NCBI RefSeq assembly: GCF_001879205.1
Contig: NZ_MLFK01000013.1
Location: 248,001-312,000 of the forward strand
Direction of reading: 5' to 3'
Length of the DNA: 64,000 nt
From: Flavobacterium johnsoniae
Lineage (GTDB): Bacteria; Bacteroidota; Bacteroidia; Flavobacteriales; Flavobacteriaceae
The notes below the pieces were generated by a model that worked only from the letters and a program-made list of their open reading frames with translations, was not told where the DNA came from and did no database searches. The position numbers and the translations under genes are program-made. Positions 54,001 through 61,880 of the stretch are shown piece by piece; the stretch's first letter is position 1; the number at the start of each line of letters is the position of its first letter.

Positions 54001-54210
54001 ATTTGCAGCATCATTATTCTGACTTGAATATGGATCACTGGCTTTTTTAGAAACCTGATCTTTTTTCTGGCTCATAACCGGCGATCCAAGTGCTGTTGCC
54101 GCACTGCCTTTTAGTTTGTTTGGAAAAGGTGACTGGGCCATTCCTGCGGAACAGACAAAGAAACCTAACAAAACAAGCCAATACTGGGTCTTGAAGTAAA
54201 TTTGGTTCAT
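48067..54210 (-). CDS. Giant secreted M4 metalloprotease with type IX secretion sorting domain
   Basis: 2047 residues. Signal peptide 1-25 is followed by a low-complexity propeptide start, an FTP/PepSY-type propeptide (about 130-300) and a thermolysin-like domain (about 300-640). The catalytic domain has H452-E453-L-T-H456, the zinc ligand E476 in GAMNESFSD and a later VHINSGITNYWFY. Then come several jelly-roll or MAM-like modules (repeated DF.. YLEFD, KVSTDGGKTW, AVDNIKITE, VLDDLKIIS), Ig-like spacers and a C-terminal sorting domain (about 1960-2047: FRIFPNPAVDNVNIF...LSPGVYVLDCSIQNKKYTAKLIKN). It should be exported by type IX secretion and digest extracellular protein. Confidence 0.93.
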   Translation of the reverse strand: MNQIYFKTQYWLVLLGFFVCSAGMAQSPFPNKLKGSAATALGSPVMSQKKDQVSKKASDPYSSQNNDAANLLTEKEEKINGKELSAAESEAVKKQEQQSQKLFGQNLSNTISKTNPQDSVSTKVKSFSKSSNVTAKNLFEVKKGEFDLAASDKMQLKSISDNHGRTVATYQQFHNSIPVEGAIYKVRENKTKIDAFGSTAKKLTASNNYKINAATALENALKKVNAKQYIWESKKLGSLVDKNISTKPLGELVYVGPNFSSELKEYYLAWKFNIYATNPQSSHTIYVDANTGKIILDLDLSRDAAIDGQSLGRGKSRYAGEVTFNTKQYADGYRLEGLQGKYKVPMVTWNMNHAEHAADEVITEFVDEDNIWNELHNKDHDEVAMDIHWGMQKTIEYYGERFNRNSIDDKGMTIIGLAHLGTNVENASWTGGWAQFGDGYGTPYVGLGITAHELTHGVTGLTAGLIYQGESGAMNESFSDIFGTCVEFYVGKDKKEDIWMLGSELYSHGSMRNMGNPKAQGQPDTYGGVNWVSPTNVSYDNGGVHINSGITNYWFYLLSEGGTGVNDLNNSYEVKAIGLAKAEKIAYITLTEYLSPSSNFSDMRQATLLVVEDLYGLGSEEYKQVSNAWYAIGVGTAYADKQIALISVEKPSVACGVLKGDEPFYITIKNTGSTVIKASEPLNYKLRLMFPGFGGRLTTTYTNDNTVTLAKDLAIGEETTFKIQEPLPYLISTTKLNYVEVKFDFKPIAEFGAKDGVSFVSSFMVPPAQKDFDLKVTRLNLPEYTGTALPANHALSVTIFNLGCQDMPAGTQFKVGYANTLPGSQTIWKDVILTTAFKGNSEMTIPFDSTIDLSVAGLHTYEAYVSYAKDPVTTNNSGINAVYSGIVTQFPYTQDFERTPGGWYSKSLATNQKFVWQASAYTFRDTNSKYFWATVQLGDTGERMALNADFTLQSPVFDFTNVAFPYLEFDIISLFHNGYDGLILEYSEDNQNWKKVTGVDYPSTLHQDDEGVLSGPWFTGINNDFEKKPIGVRLTELAGKKGAIRFRVVTDDYNDGFLGAFIDNIHVDEAPYDLVLLAASLDAGDCKIDNHNAAITTKIINNFATKAEQVNIAVEILDNLQNEVYSKTEKVSLAFTKFRDTITYSIPNIDLKSIGENTIKVCVFPDNMTQDVRPEDNTAAFSYDNWNNEDMKISVLPYLMDFEDASGYKGWRTSENKGATGWKHGTDLDLRSPSFYLTPHTQFMASNDDICSCDSSNDMLTSPVLDLSNYKEAHLTFDGFGDGAGLSDGYVKVSTDGGKTWDTVFKMYYINNWIEYHVDLTPYAGKSCVLVAFLHDDNGLYGDGFAVDNIKITEKSEYLQLSDLVVPEIIYEDAPSHEFFIGARNVFYKKVEKATIEYQITQNGKAVGEPVVLERNDQILQYQTIVYTLDGIPQLPVGNYDVTVKIITNGQSKDQAATLTKSFQVVAKAPQLDVENFSTIAPGSIFGSNGYVSNQSDDNYPWKAVPKPDNTNLTLPKKDHTGDSSATMLYNQLEYYAINGELVSPMYKLSENATSLEFYYGIQCNYMSSFSIDIKTQGGEWTELWKDAKQGDYSDTEWKKGAVNLTKYAGKSVMLRLRHAKEGGYSYMVLDDLKIISDPVLDVSVQILSPKDICGGSEFKVKLTNEGQIAIPANSIQLDLEYINTDETISEAVEAGIPVGESIEYIVKKQPKLDTNGDSHVFNVSAKLENDDIAQNNEIQNYIYQGTTSDFKIFDKPFIHGYAGKSLYIDAQTNFNADKLKVASYKWSTGEVTNGIEINKAGDYSVTITTKNGCTLTEKITATFDTFESELVSGAVCGPEVVLNPGNYQSYEWFDGSTEPTYKTTESGDYFVTVYNENGIGKTFSTTISILENNIVPEIIAAGDKKLTASVDAASYQWYLNDRPIPNATEKSIITIWEGVYSLQVTNTNGCNNISAPFDSKGMLLGKITNAFRIFPNPAVDNVNIFLADKVEGEVQMKIYAMDGQAVWNKTYSAMPSNISVSTLSPGVYVLDCSIQNKKYTAKLIKN

Positions 54211-54303
54211 TCTTTTAAATTTAAATTAATATTCTAGTTTATTTGGTTAATCATAAATACACTCCAATAGTTCATAGCAAACCATTAAAGCATTTTCTTA
54301 AAA

Positions 54304-54441
54304 TCAATTTGGAGGCTGATTTTTAGAATTTTCTTTTGTTATTTTTTCCAGAATCTTTAAGAGAGTTTTCTTTTTTGTTTCCGTTTCTTCTAAGAGCTGT
54401 TCTAAGCTTTTAGGAGATTCATTTTTTTTCTTCCGGTTCAT
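54304..54441 (-). CDS. Possible 45-residue charged small protein
   Basis: ATG 54441 to TGA: starts MNRKKKNESPKSLEQLLEE, then TETKKKTLLKILEK, ending NQPPN. It is Lys/Glu-rich and predicted helical. It lies in the 407-nt spacer between the TPR regulator and the metalloprotease on the same strand. The rest of the spacer shows nothing else. It could be chance in AT-rich DNA, but the amphipathic pattern looks coding. Confidence 0.4.
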   Translation of the reverse strand: MNRKKKNESPKSLEQLLEETETKKKTLLKILEKITKENSKNQPPN

Positions 54442-54617
54442 TCCTGTTTTTTTACATCTGCTCGGTAAAAGTAGAATGGAGGTATAGGTTTTTGAAAAAA
54501 AAGGGCTATTGCAAAAACACTCACAGGCGGAAAAGCATCACCAAAAAAACACTCAAATAGGGATAAAACAAACTAAATCAAGTAATTAATTTAATTTTAA
54601 AATGATAAGTAATAGGG

Positions 54618-56228
54618 TTAAATAGTATTTAAATAAGTAGAAAGATTTACTTTTTCGTTGGTCAAATCAAACTTTTTACGAAGTCTGGTTCGGGCATTTT
54701 CGATAGATTTAAAAGACTGCCCGGTAATTTGAGAGATTTCTTTTGTAGTTAAATCCAAATATAACAGCGCACATAATCGGCGGTCTTTTGGAGTAAGAGA
54801 AGGATAATCGACAGTTAATTTATCAAAAAAAGATTTGTGCACCTGTTCAAAACTTATTTCAAATTCTTTCCAGATGTCTGTATTCAAATTCTTTTCCAGA
54901 CGCTTTAGAACTATATCAATAGCGTGCTGCATTTCTTTATTAACCGTTTTGAGTTTAATCTGTTTAAGATCAGTCAGAATTTCATTTATGCTGTCTGTAC
55001 GATGAATTTCGGCCATCGCTTTTCCTATGAGAACCTTCTTTTTTGCTTCGAGGCTTTCATTTAAGACTTGCATATTGCTTTTTAATTTTTCTTGCTCAAG
55101 CTGGTTTTTTATATTTTTATTTCGATACTTAATAAGTAAAATAATTAAAATCAATATTCCCACAACCAATATCAAACCGACTACATAATACTTAAATCGT
55201 TTCTTTTGTTCCGTAAGCATTTTTATCTGAGTGCGCACTTTGTAGTCTTGCTCCAGCTTTACTTTTTCCAGATTTACTGCTTTTTCTTCAACATGAATAC
55301 TGTCGTTAATTGCATTGTATTTTTCGAAATAGTAGACCGCATTTTTATAATCTTCTTTCTTTACATATACCTGATACAGTATTTTATTTAGGTTTAATAC
55401 TGAAAAAGTATATTGATTTTCTTTAGTTAATTCCAGTGCCTTTTTTGCATTTGTAATTACAGCTTCATAATTTTTCTCCTGCAACTTATAATCTGAAAAA
55501 GACTCATATACAAAAGCTTGTAATAAATTATCAACATTATTATTTAATAAAGAGAAAGCTTTACTAAAATATAAATCGGTGTTTTTTTTATCTTTTTTCA
55601 AAGCATATGCCCGAGCCAGATTAGTAGAAATATAAACTTTTAAAACAGTGTCTTTTATGGTTTTATTTACTAATTCGGCCTTATGGTAATAATATAGAGA
55701 AGAATCTATATTTTTAGTCAAATAGGTAGTGCCTATATTGTTTAAAATTTTGACTAATTTTTCGGGATCATTCCTTGACTGAAGATAGCGGTATACATTC
55801 AAGAAATTTGCCAGCGCTTTATCTTTGTCTTTTCCTTGTCCGTATATAATTGCCAGATTATTTTCTATTTTTGATACTTCTTCAAGATTTCCGTTGTTTT
55901 TATAAATCGCATACGCTTTTAAATAATATTGCAGTGCAATATCTAGAACTTCTTTCGAAGAATACATTTTTCCAGCTGTAACATATACATTTGCCAGGGT
56001 CAAGTCTGAAACGCGCGAGTTTTTTGCTTCTGTTTCGGCTAATTCTATATACTTTATGGCTCGATCCCAATCTGTTTTTTGCAGTCTTAAGGCTATTTTT
56101 CGGCACAACTCTACTTTCTTTTCATGATTGTTAATCGTGTTTACACTATCAATCAATTCTTTTGTTGAAGACTGAGAATGAACACTTAAAGAAAGTACGA
56201 GAAAGAATAAAGAAAAAAAACGCGTCAT
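54618..56228 (-). CDS. TPR sensor with membrane segment and LuxR-type HTH
   Basis: 536 residues. Signal sequence 1-18; TPR repeats at about 40-330 (IKYIELAETEAKNS, LQYYLKAYAIYKNNG, ALANFLNVYRYLQ, AVITNAKKALELT, AVYYFEKYNAIND); one membrane segment at about 349-369 (YVVGLILVVGILILIILLIKY). A coiled coil and a C-terminal HTH (about 473-536: YPSLTPKDRRLCALLYLDLTTKEISQITGQSFKSIENARTRLRKKF) follow. Such proteins sense in the periplasm and bind DNA in the cytoplasm. Targets unknown; the neighbouring metalloprotease is a candidate. Confidence 0.88.
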   Translation of the reverse strand: MTRFFSLFFLVLSLSVHSQSSTKELIDSVNTINNHEKKVELCRKIALRLQKTDWDRAIKYIELAETEAKNSRVSDLTLANVYVTAGKMYSSKEVLDIALQYYLKAYAIYKNNGNLEEVSKIENNLAIIYGQGKDKDKALANFLNVYRYLQSRNDPEKLVKILNNIGTTYLTKNIDSSLYYYHKAELVNKTIKDTVLKVYISTNLARAYALKKDKKNTDLYFSKAFSLLNNNVDNLLQAFVYESFSDYKLQEKNYEAVITNAKKALELTKENQYTFSVLNLNKILYQVYVKKEDYKNAVYYFEKYNAINDSIHVEEKAVNLEKVKLEQDYKVRTQIKMLTEQKKRFKYYVVGLILVVGILILIILLIKYRNKNIKNQLEQEKLKSNMQVLNESLEAKKKVLIGKAMAEIHRTDSINEILTDLKQIKLKTVNKEMQHAIDIVLKRLEKNLNTDIWKEFEISFEQVHKSFFDKLTVDYPSLTPKDRRLCALLYLDLTTKEISQITGQSFKSIENARTRLRKKFDLTNEKVNLSTYLNTI

Positions 56229-56336
56229 AATATTTAAAGCTCTTAAGAGAGTTTCAAATTTAAAACAAATAAATAAGATTAATAATACGAGAGCTGTAAA
56301 AGAAAGAGAATCAACTAGTATTTAGTTTAAGAATTT

Positions 56337-56361
56337 AAAAAGCCTCTAGTAGAGGCTTTTT
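56337..56361 (-). terminator. Terminator
   Basis: AAAAAGCCTC/GAGGCTTTTT form a 10-bp stem with a 5-nt loop, downstream of the minus-strand operon 56397-58713. Confidence 0.82.
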
Positions 56362-56396
56362 CTAAAAAAAAAATTGAGTTTTTGTAAAATTAAAGT

Positions 56397-57764
56397 TTAT
56401 TGCCCAAAAAGGCTGCTTATTATTCTCAAGTCAAGATTTACTCCATATGCAAAATCCCAATCCCATTTTTCTTTCTGCCTCAGATCAAATTGCTGTGGAG
56501 TAATCGTTTCAACACCATAATCAAAATCTCCCTGAAAATAGTTGACTTTACTATAATTGCCTCCAAAAAATATACTTGCACCTCTTGCGATTTCAAAACT
56601 AAATCCTCCAAAGAAATTTTCAAATGCTTTATCACCTAATTTTATACCAATAGTCGGATATATACGTTCATACCAAGCATGATCATTTATGTAACAACGT
56701 GTTGATGCTCTGGTTAATATTGCTTTCTTTTTTTCTTTATCTTTTTCAATTAATGATTCAAGTAAAATTATTGGAGAAGTATATAAAGTCGCTGTCGCGG
56801 TTATAATACCATTACTTCCTTCTAAAGACTTTTTGACCGTTGATGTAGAATTGCCCAAATCAACCAATGTGAAATCTGGATTTTCAAGTTGTGACACATA
56901 AAGACCTACATTTATAGAAGAATGAAAAGTTGGTGCCATTTTTATACTGTATGTACCTATTTTTGTTTTTGTTACTTCTTTTATTACAGTTCTATATATT
57001 TCAAAATCAATATTATCTTTATTAGAAGATTGTAAGGACGTTTCATTTATATGCCAAACCAATGTCTCACCATTTGCACTACCAGATTGAAGTTTAAACT
57101 TTCCAGCATCAGGATTTTCTATAAATAAACCACTATCAATAGACCCCTTTGACTGGTCTATAGAATATATATAATTTGGTTTGTTTTTAGAATCTAAATA
57201 AATTACATGTACATAATATTGAAAATATGGAATACCCTGCGGTACTGTCGTATTTAAAGAATTACCAAATTGATCTATAAATATATGAATTGCACCTTTT
57301 TCATCCTTTAATCCAAATTTTGAAGGAGTGATTTTTTTGGCTGAAATATATGCATCAAGAAAGTCATATAAATTTTGCACAGTTCCTTCAACTTTCTCGT
57401 TACTCCCATTATATTGGAAAGTAAATTCCAATTTTCCCTTTTTCCCTTTAAGTTCACGTATTTCGAACTGTTTATCAAAAAGGCCGTCAGCATCGTTTAT
57501 GGCATGCCATTTCCCATCATTTTTTAATGATACTAATTTTTGGTCTCCTTTGAAAACTTCATAACCCTTTTTGCTATCTGCACTTCCATCAATTTGGATA
57601 TACACACTTTTAAAATTATCCTTTTTCTGAGGATCTTCAATTTTTACATTTTCTAAAAGATTCCCATCAAATTTATTTCCATCGAATGAATAATTGACTT
57701 TGAAATCTTGCCCCAGACTGACCAATGAGCTTAAAAGAAATAAAATAAGTAATTTTGTTTTCAT
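56397..57764 (-). CDS. Exported protein of unknown function, operon partner of a trypsin-like protease
   Basis: 455 residues with a signal peptide (MKTKLLILFLLSSLVSLGQ). The N-terminal 140 residues are beta-rich and Lys/Asp-rich. The last 120 residues (GIKLGDKAFENFFGGFSFEIARGASIFFGGNYSKVNYFQGDFDYG..WDWDFAYGVNLDLRIISSLFGQ) look like amphipathic barrel strands with a terminal aromatic, suggesting an outer-membrane location. I do not recognise the family. It starts 19 nt after the protease gene. Confidence 0.7.
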   Translation of the reverse strand: MKTKLLILFLLSSLVSLGQDFKVNYSFDGNKFDGNLLENVKIEDPQKKDNFKSVYIQIDGSADSKKGYEVFKGDQKLVSLKNDGKWHAINDADGLFDKQFEIRELKGKKGKLEFTFQYNGSNEKVEGTVQNLYDFLDAYISAKKITPSKFGLKDEKGAIHIFIDQFGNSLNTTVPQGIPYFQYYVHVIYLDSKNKPNYIYSIDQSKGSIDSGLFIENPDAGKFKLQSGSANGETLVWHINETSLQSSNKDNIDFEIYRTVIKEVTKTKIGTYSIKMAPTFHSSINVGLYVSQLENPDFTLVDLGNSTSTVKKSLEGSNGIITATATLYTSPIILLESLIEKDKEKKKAILTRASTRCYINDHAWYERIYPTIGIKLGDKAFENFFGGFSFEIARGASIFFGGNYSKVNYFQGDFDYGVETITPQQFDLRQKEKWDWDFAYGVNLDLRIISSLFGQ

Positions 57765-57783
57765 AGTTTTCTATTTATTAATT

Positions 57784-58713
57784 TTATAAAACAATTGCAT
57801 TAAAATAATCTTTGATTCTAATATAAGGCAGATAATATGTATTTTTTCCATCAGAACCTAAAACGATTCCAATAATCTGATTATCATTCATAATTACAAT
57901 ACCTCCCGAATCTCCGCCTGAAGTTACACTATCTTCTAAGCAGCTAACTCCATAAAAAATGTGATAAAAAGAAAGATTATCAGTAGAATAATTAAACTCT
58001 AGTATTGTTGAAACATTTTTTATTGTAGACCGCTGCAATTTGCTGATGTTTCCGTATACTTTTACTTCTTTATACTTATTATAATTATTGGTTGCATTAT
58101 AATAACCTTGAATTTTACCAACCCCAGGGACTATGTTTGATACTTTTTGATGATCATTTGGGTCAATTCTACAAAAAGCTACATCAAGCCTATCATTAAA
58201 TGCTCCTCTAAAAACAGTTCCTTTTATTGATTGATCCTGCCCTATAACAACTTTTGGCAAATTATTTCCTAAGTCTGGAACATAACTCGTGGAGTCTGTG
58301 ATAAATTGACTTCCCATTACATGCATATTAGAAACTGCAATAATATCACTATCTTTTTTGAGAAAAATACTGCACGAACCTATTTCGTTAACTGTAGAAT
58401 TTAAAACTCTACAACCAGGGTATCCGCTTTGAAGTTTAAAATGATTGCGTTCAATTATATCAGTGGGTATTTTATAAAGTAAATGATTTGGAAAAATGAT
58501 TTCTATATATGGAGGAATTGAATTATAATTCTCATCAGGATTTTTTTTCAAAACATGAAATACAATGCTGTAGATTCTCATTTTTTTGTTTTTTTTAACT
58601 TTTTGATCTACATGCAATCCTATCATGTTTGGAAACTTTCGTTTTAGTTCCAAATAATTTTCTTCACAATATTGCTGAAGAAATTTGAGTTTTTTATTTG
58701 TGGCTGAATTCAA
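57784..58713 (-). CDS. Cytoplasmic trypsin-like serine protease
   Basis: 309 residues and no signal peptide. The chymotrypsin-fold triad can be placed at H131 (VSNMHVMG), D177 (RLDVAF) and S269 (SGGDSGGIVI), in the right order and spacing. An N-terminal region of about 100 residues (LKRKFPNMIGLHVDQKVKKNKKMRIYSIVFHVLKKNP) is not recognised but could be a prodomain or adaptor. Trypsin-like proteases without export signal are unusual in bacteria and often act in conflict or regulated-proteolysis systems (inference). Operon with 56397-57764. Confidence 0.8.
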   Translation of the reverse strand: MNSATNKKLKFLQQYCEENYLELKRKFPNMIGLHVDQKVKKNKKMRIYSIVFHVLKKNPDENYNSIPPYIEIIFPNHLLYKIPTDIIERNHFKLQSGYPGCRVLNSTVNEIGSCSIFLKKDSDIIAVSNMHVMGSQFITDSTSYVPDLGNNLPKVVIGQDQSIKGTVFRGAFNDRLDVAFCRIDPNDHQKVSNIVPGVGKIQGYYNATNNYNKYKEVKVYGNISKLQRSTIKNVSTILEFNYSTDNLSFYHIFYGVSCLEDSVTSGGDSGGIVIMNDNQIIGIVLGSDGKNTYYLPYIRIKDYFNAIVL

Positions 58714-58790
58714 TATTAGAATATTTGATTTTTAAGATATTACTCGTTTTTTTTAATATTACAACCTCATTAATTCTTTCGTAATAAAAT

Positions 58791-59266
58791 TTATTTTTTT
58801 TCTTCTGTAGTAGTTACTCCCGTTATAATGTCAGTTGTTACTTTTGTTTTTATTTCTGCCACTGGCTCATCTTCCTCATTATTAACGTCATTATCACTAT
58901 CCCGCAGCATTTTTATAAAATATAAACGAGTCCCAATATAATCTTAGTCAGCCAGTCGCTTACCTGAAGTAAGTTATCATTACCCATATACCGCGATTTC
59001 ACCTTTTCGGATTCGTCTATTACTATAGTTCTTGGAATACCAAATAAAAAACCTATTAAAGTAGTAAATGCAAAAATACCTCCTGCTATAAAAAACAAAG
59101 TGGTAAAGACAGGAATAAAAGTTTTATCATTATCACATGCGTATAGAACAGTAAAAACAAGTCCTATAATAACTAAAACGAGAATAAATATTATGCCTTT
59201 ATTCCCTCTCTCATCAACAAGGTTATTTTCAATAGGTGCTTTATTGCTTTTTCCAAAACTAAACAT
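58791..59266 (-). pseudogene. Truncated two-helix membrane protein with an out-of-frame C-terminal tail
   Basis: The first frame (58913-59266) gives 117 residues. Two membrane segments are at about 26-45 and 52-75, followed by GFLFGIPRTIVIDESEKVKSRYMGNDNLLQVSDWLTKIILGLVYIL and a stop. In the family as I recall it, the 'FGIPR...N.NL.Q.SDWLTKI..G' block is followed by much more sequence. A second frame, 58791-58910, begins 2 nt past the stop and encodes an acidic 39-residue tail (MLRDSDNDVNNEEDEPVAEI...). This suggests an internal deletion or frameshift. Alternatively both are genuine small genes. Confidence 0.5.
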
Positions 59267-59331
59267 AATTATAATGCTTTAATAATTATCATTAAACCAA
59301 TTTTAACATTTCAAATTTAAACGTTAAACAA

Positions 59332-59372
59332 TTCTTAAAAAATACTCACTAATGAGTATTTTTTTAAGAATA
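59332..59372. promoter_or_regulatory. 18-bp inverted repeat in a divergent promoter region
   Basis: ATTCTTAAAAAATACTCA and TGAGTATTTTTTTAAGAAT form a near-perfect stem with loop CTAA, 38 nt before the PAS-LuxR start. Both flanking genes point away, so it is not a simple terminator; an operator or leader hairpin is more likely. Confidence 0.45.
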
Positions 59373-59410
59373 TTTTTCTTAGTTTTAGCTCACCCAAAAA
59401 CAACTCTATT

Positions 59411-60175
59411 ATGAATCAGGATCCACTAGCAGAATTGCAGAAAATCTGGAGTAGTGTCGCAAAATCTGATGTTTATATTGCACCTAACTACAGTCTGGAG
59501 TATATAAAAAGAATAGTTGATATCTTTTCTGTAGGAGAATATTATTATCTTATTTTTAATCTTGCTACCTCAACAATTGAATATGTACAAGATAATGTTA
59601 CTAAGGTTTTAGGATGTTTGCCAGAAAAATTTACAACCGAATATTCTATTGAAAACATTCATCCTGATGATATTCCATTCTTTTTGAATATCGAAAATAC
59701 AGCGATGAAATTCTTTTCGCAGTTTTCTCCTGAAAAATTAATGAAATATAAAATCAGGTACGATTACAGGATTAAACACACCAATGGCAAGTATGTGAGG
59801 ATATTACAACAGATTTATACCATCCAGACATCACCCGAAGGAGGTGCATTACGAGTACTCGATATTCATACGGACATTACGCATTTAAAACCAACCGGCA
59901 GACCTGTATTATCTTTTATTGGTCTTGATGGTGAACCTTCTTATATTGATGTCGAAATACAAACTGCTTTTAAACCCTCGAAAGAAATCCTTACTAAAAG
60001 AGAAAAAGAGATCTTAAGAAACCTTATTGACGGCCATAACAGCAAATCCCTTTCAGATAAATTATTTCTAAGTGTCGAAACCATTAACACTCACAGAAGA
60101 AATATTCTAAGAAAAACCAAAACGAAAAACACAACTGAAGTAATCACCAAAGCAATCAAAGAAGGCTGGTTTTAA
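59411..60175 (+). CDS. PAS-domain LuxR-type response regulator
   Basis: 254 residues. A PAS fold at about 40-165 (YYYLIFNLATSTIEYVQDNVTKVLGC..SIENIHPDDIPFFLNIE..YDYRIKHTNGKYVRILQQIY) is followed by a GerE/LuxR HTH at about 192-254 (LTKREKEILRNLIDGHNSKSLSDKLFLSVETINTHRRNILRKT). There is no membrane segment and no receiver domain. The PAS domain presumably binds a small ligand or partner. Target genes unknown. Confidence 0.88.
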   Translation: MNQDPLAELQKIWSSVAKSDVYIAPNYSLEYIKRIVDIFSVGEYYYLIFNLATSTIEYVQDNVTKVLGCLPEKFTTEYSIENIHPDDIPFFLNIENTAMKFFSQFSPEKLMKYKIRYDYRIKHTNGKYVRILQQIYTIQTSPEGGALRVLDIHTDITHLKPTGRPVLSFIGLDGEPSYIDVEIQTAFKPSKEILTKREKEILRNLIDGHNSKSLSDKLFLSVETINTHRRNILRKTKTKNTTEVITKAIKEGWF

Positions 60176-60290
60176 CTCTCTCATACTTCGCACATTAAAC
60201 ATGTGAATTTGATAAGATATTCATTTTATTATATAAGTAATACTGTATCAGTCTGAGTACTTTTAGATACTTTTATTAAACCTTACTAAG

Positions 60291-60509
60291 ATGAAAAATT
60301 CAAAAACAAATCAAAGAGAAAACTACAGCTGCACTGCATCCAGAAGCCGTTTGTTTAGTGGCGAAAACAATGAATTGGTATACGTAAAAATCTATAAAGG
60401 CGACTGGGGTGACTGGGATGAAAAACCAACTGGAAGTCATAAAGATAATGAACCGTGTATCCGAAAAGATTCAAATACTGGCGAAAAAAACCTTGCACCT
60501 AATGCCTAA
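60291..60509 (+). CDS. Small hypothetical protein
   Basis: 72 residues, hydrophilic, Asn/Lys/Asp-rich, three Cys; contains YKGDWGDWDEKPTGSHKDNE. No signal peptide or membrane helix. It lies 115 nt after the PAS-LuxR gene on the same strand. I do not recognise it. Confidence 0.5.
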   Translation: MKNSKTNQRENYSCTASRSRLFSGENNELVYVKIYKGDWGDWDEKPTGSHKDNEPCIRKDSNTGEKNLAPNA

Positions 60510-60560
60510 TCCTTGGAATATAATTCAGATTGAGATTAGACAGTGATATGCTTATTAATT

Positions 60561-61742
60561 TTAAGCCGGATTTTTCTTGTTCTTACTTCTTTTCCAATAC
60601 AATAGATATAAAAACCCAATAGTTAATACCAAAATATCTATTTTCATAATCTGCGGTATACGCATTATCTGGTCGCTGTAATAACTGCCTCCCAGAAGTG
60701 CTCCTAGTCCAATTCCTAATTCCATCGAAATGTACATCGTTGCTACGGCTTTTCCGCGATGTTCAGGTCTGCTTAAATCAATAGTCCAGGCACTTATTGC
60801 CGGTGATAAAATACCGGTACCCATACCGTAAATCCCGGCTCCTATTAAGAGCATTCCGGGACTTTTCCCTTCACTAATTACAAATAAAGCAATGGACGTG
60901 ATAATTAATCCGGCCAAGATAACATTGGTTCGCCCGTGTCTGTCTGACATTTTACCTGCTCCAAAGCGTACCAGAACAGATGCTGCCGTAAAAGCTGTAA
61001 AAAATACCCCTTTGTTTTGTGTTCCCAGATGTTCACTCCAATCCGGAATCAAAGTAAGTATCAGTCCGTAAGCGGTATAAGAAAAGAAAGTTATAATTCC
61101 TGCCGGAAGTGCTCCTCTGTCTATGATATCATTTCTGCCGATATAAAACATGGATTTATTTAGTTTTTCTTTCCCGGCCAGCGTTTCTTTCATATTCATT
61201 ACAATTACAATAGACAAAAAAGCAATGAAAGAAGAAGCATAAAACATCGCATTAATTCCAAATGCATTTACAATTAAACTCCCAAATGCAGGTCCCAAAG
61301 CACCTCCAATACTAAAACATAAACCGTGCATTCCCAAAGCTTCTCCCCATCTTTCCTGCGGAATAATATCGGCAACATAAGCTGATGTAGCCGTGGGCTT
61401 AAAACCTGTTGAAAAACCGTGAACTAAACGCAGCAGCAAAAAACCGGAAACGGAACTCAAAACAGGATATAGAAATCCGCAGATGACACATACAGAAGAT
61501 CCTATGGCCATAACAGGAACACGCCCCCATTTATCAGTAAGTTTACCGCTGAAAGGACGGGAAATTGCAGCCGTAAGCGTAAATAACGAAATAATAAGCC
61601 CTTTATACTCCGCACCTCCCAGACTGCTTAAATAATTGGGAAGCTCTGGTATCATCATATTAAAACTCGAAGAGAATAATAAAGAACTCAAACAGAGTAA
61701 AACAAACTGAAGTGTATAAATTGATTTTTTATTCTGGGACAT
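60561..61742 (-). CDS. MFS transporter (drug efflux-like)
   Basis: 393 residues, 12 membrane segments. MFS motif A is visible after TM2-3 (RPFSGKLTDKWGRVPVM), with its repeat in the second half (RFGAGKMSDRHGRTNVIL). The first segments contain SFNMMIPELPNYLSSLGG, as in DHA1-type exporters. Substrate unknown. Confidence 0.88.
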   Translation of the reverse strand: MSQNKKSIYTLQFVLLCLSSLLFSSSFNMMIPELPNYLSSLGGAEYKGLIISLFTLTAAISRPFSGKLTDKWGRVPVMAIGSSVCVICGFLYPVLSSVSGFLLLRLVHGFSTGFKPTATSAYVADIIPQERWGEALGMHGLCFSIGGALGPAFGSLIVNAFGINAMFYASSFIAFLSIVIVMNMKETLAGKEKLNKSMFYIGRNDIIDRGALPAGIITFFSYTAYGLILTLIPDWSEHLGTQNKGVFFTAFTAASVLVRFGAGKMSDRHGRTNVILAGLIITSIALFVISEGKSPGMLLIGAGIYGMGTGILSPAISAWTIDLSRPEHRGKAVATMYISMELGIGLGALLGGSYYSDQIMRIPQIMKIDILVLTIGFLYLLYWKRSKNKKNPA

Positions 61743-61880
61743 TATTGGGCGATTAAAGTAAATTTGATATGGAGAGAAAACGCAATACCAAGCTGCAAAT
61801 TTACCTATTCCAAAGGCATAATTTTAAATAAACTTTTAAAAGTTGAGAAAGTATTGAACTCCTTGAAATTGAATGTTATT

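Noticed and set aside
56400..57564. Plus-strand open frames opposite the exported 455-residue protein
   Set aside because: They are antisense shadows with no domain-like content; the minus frame has a signal peptide, terminator and operon partner.
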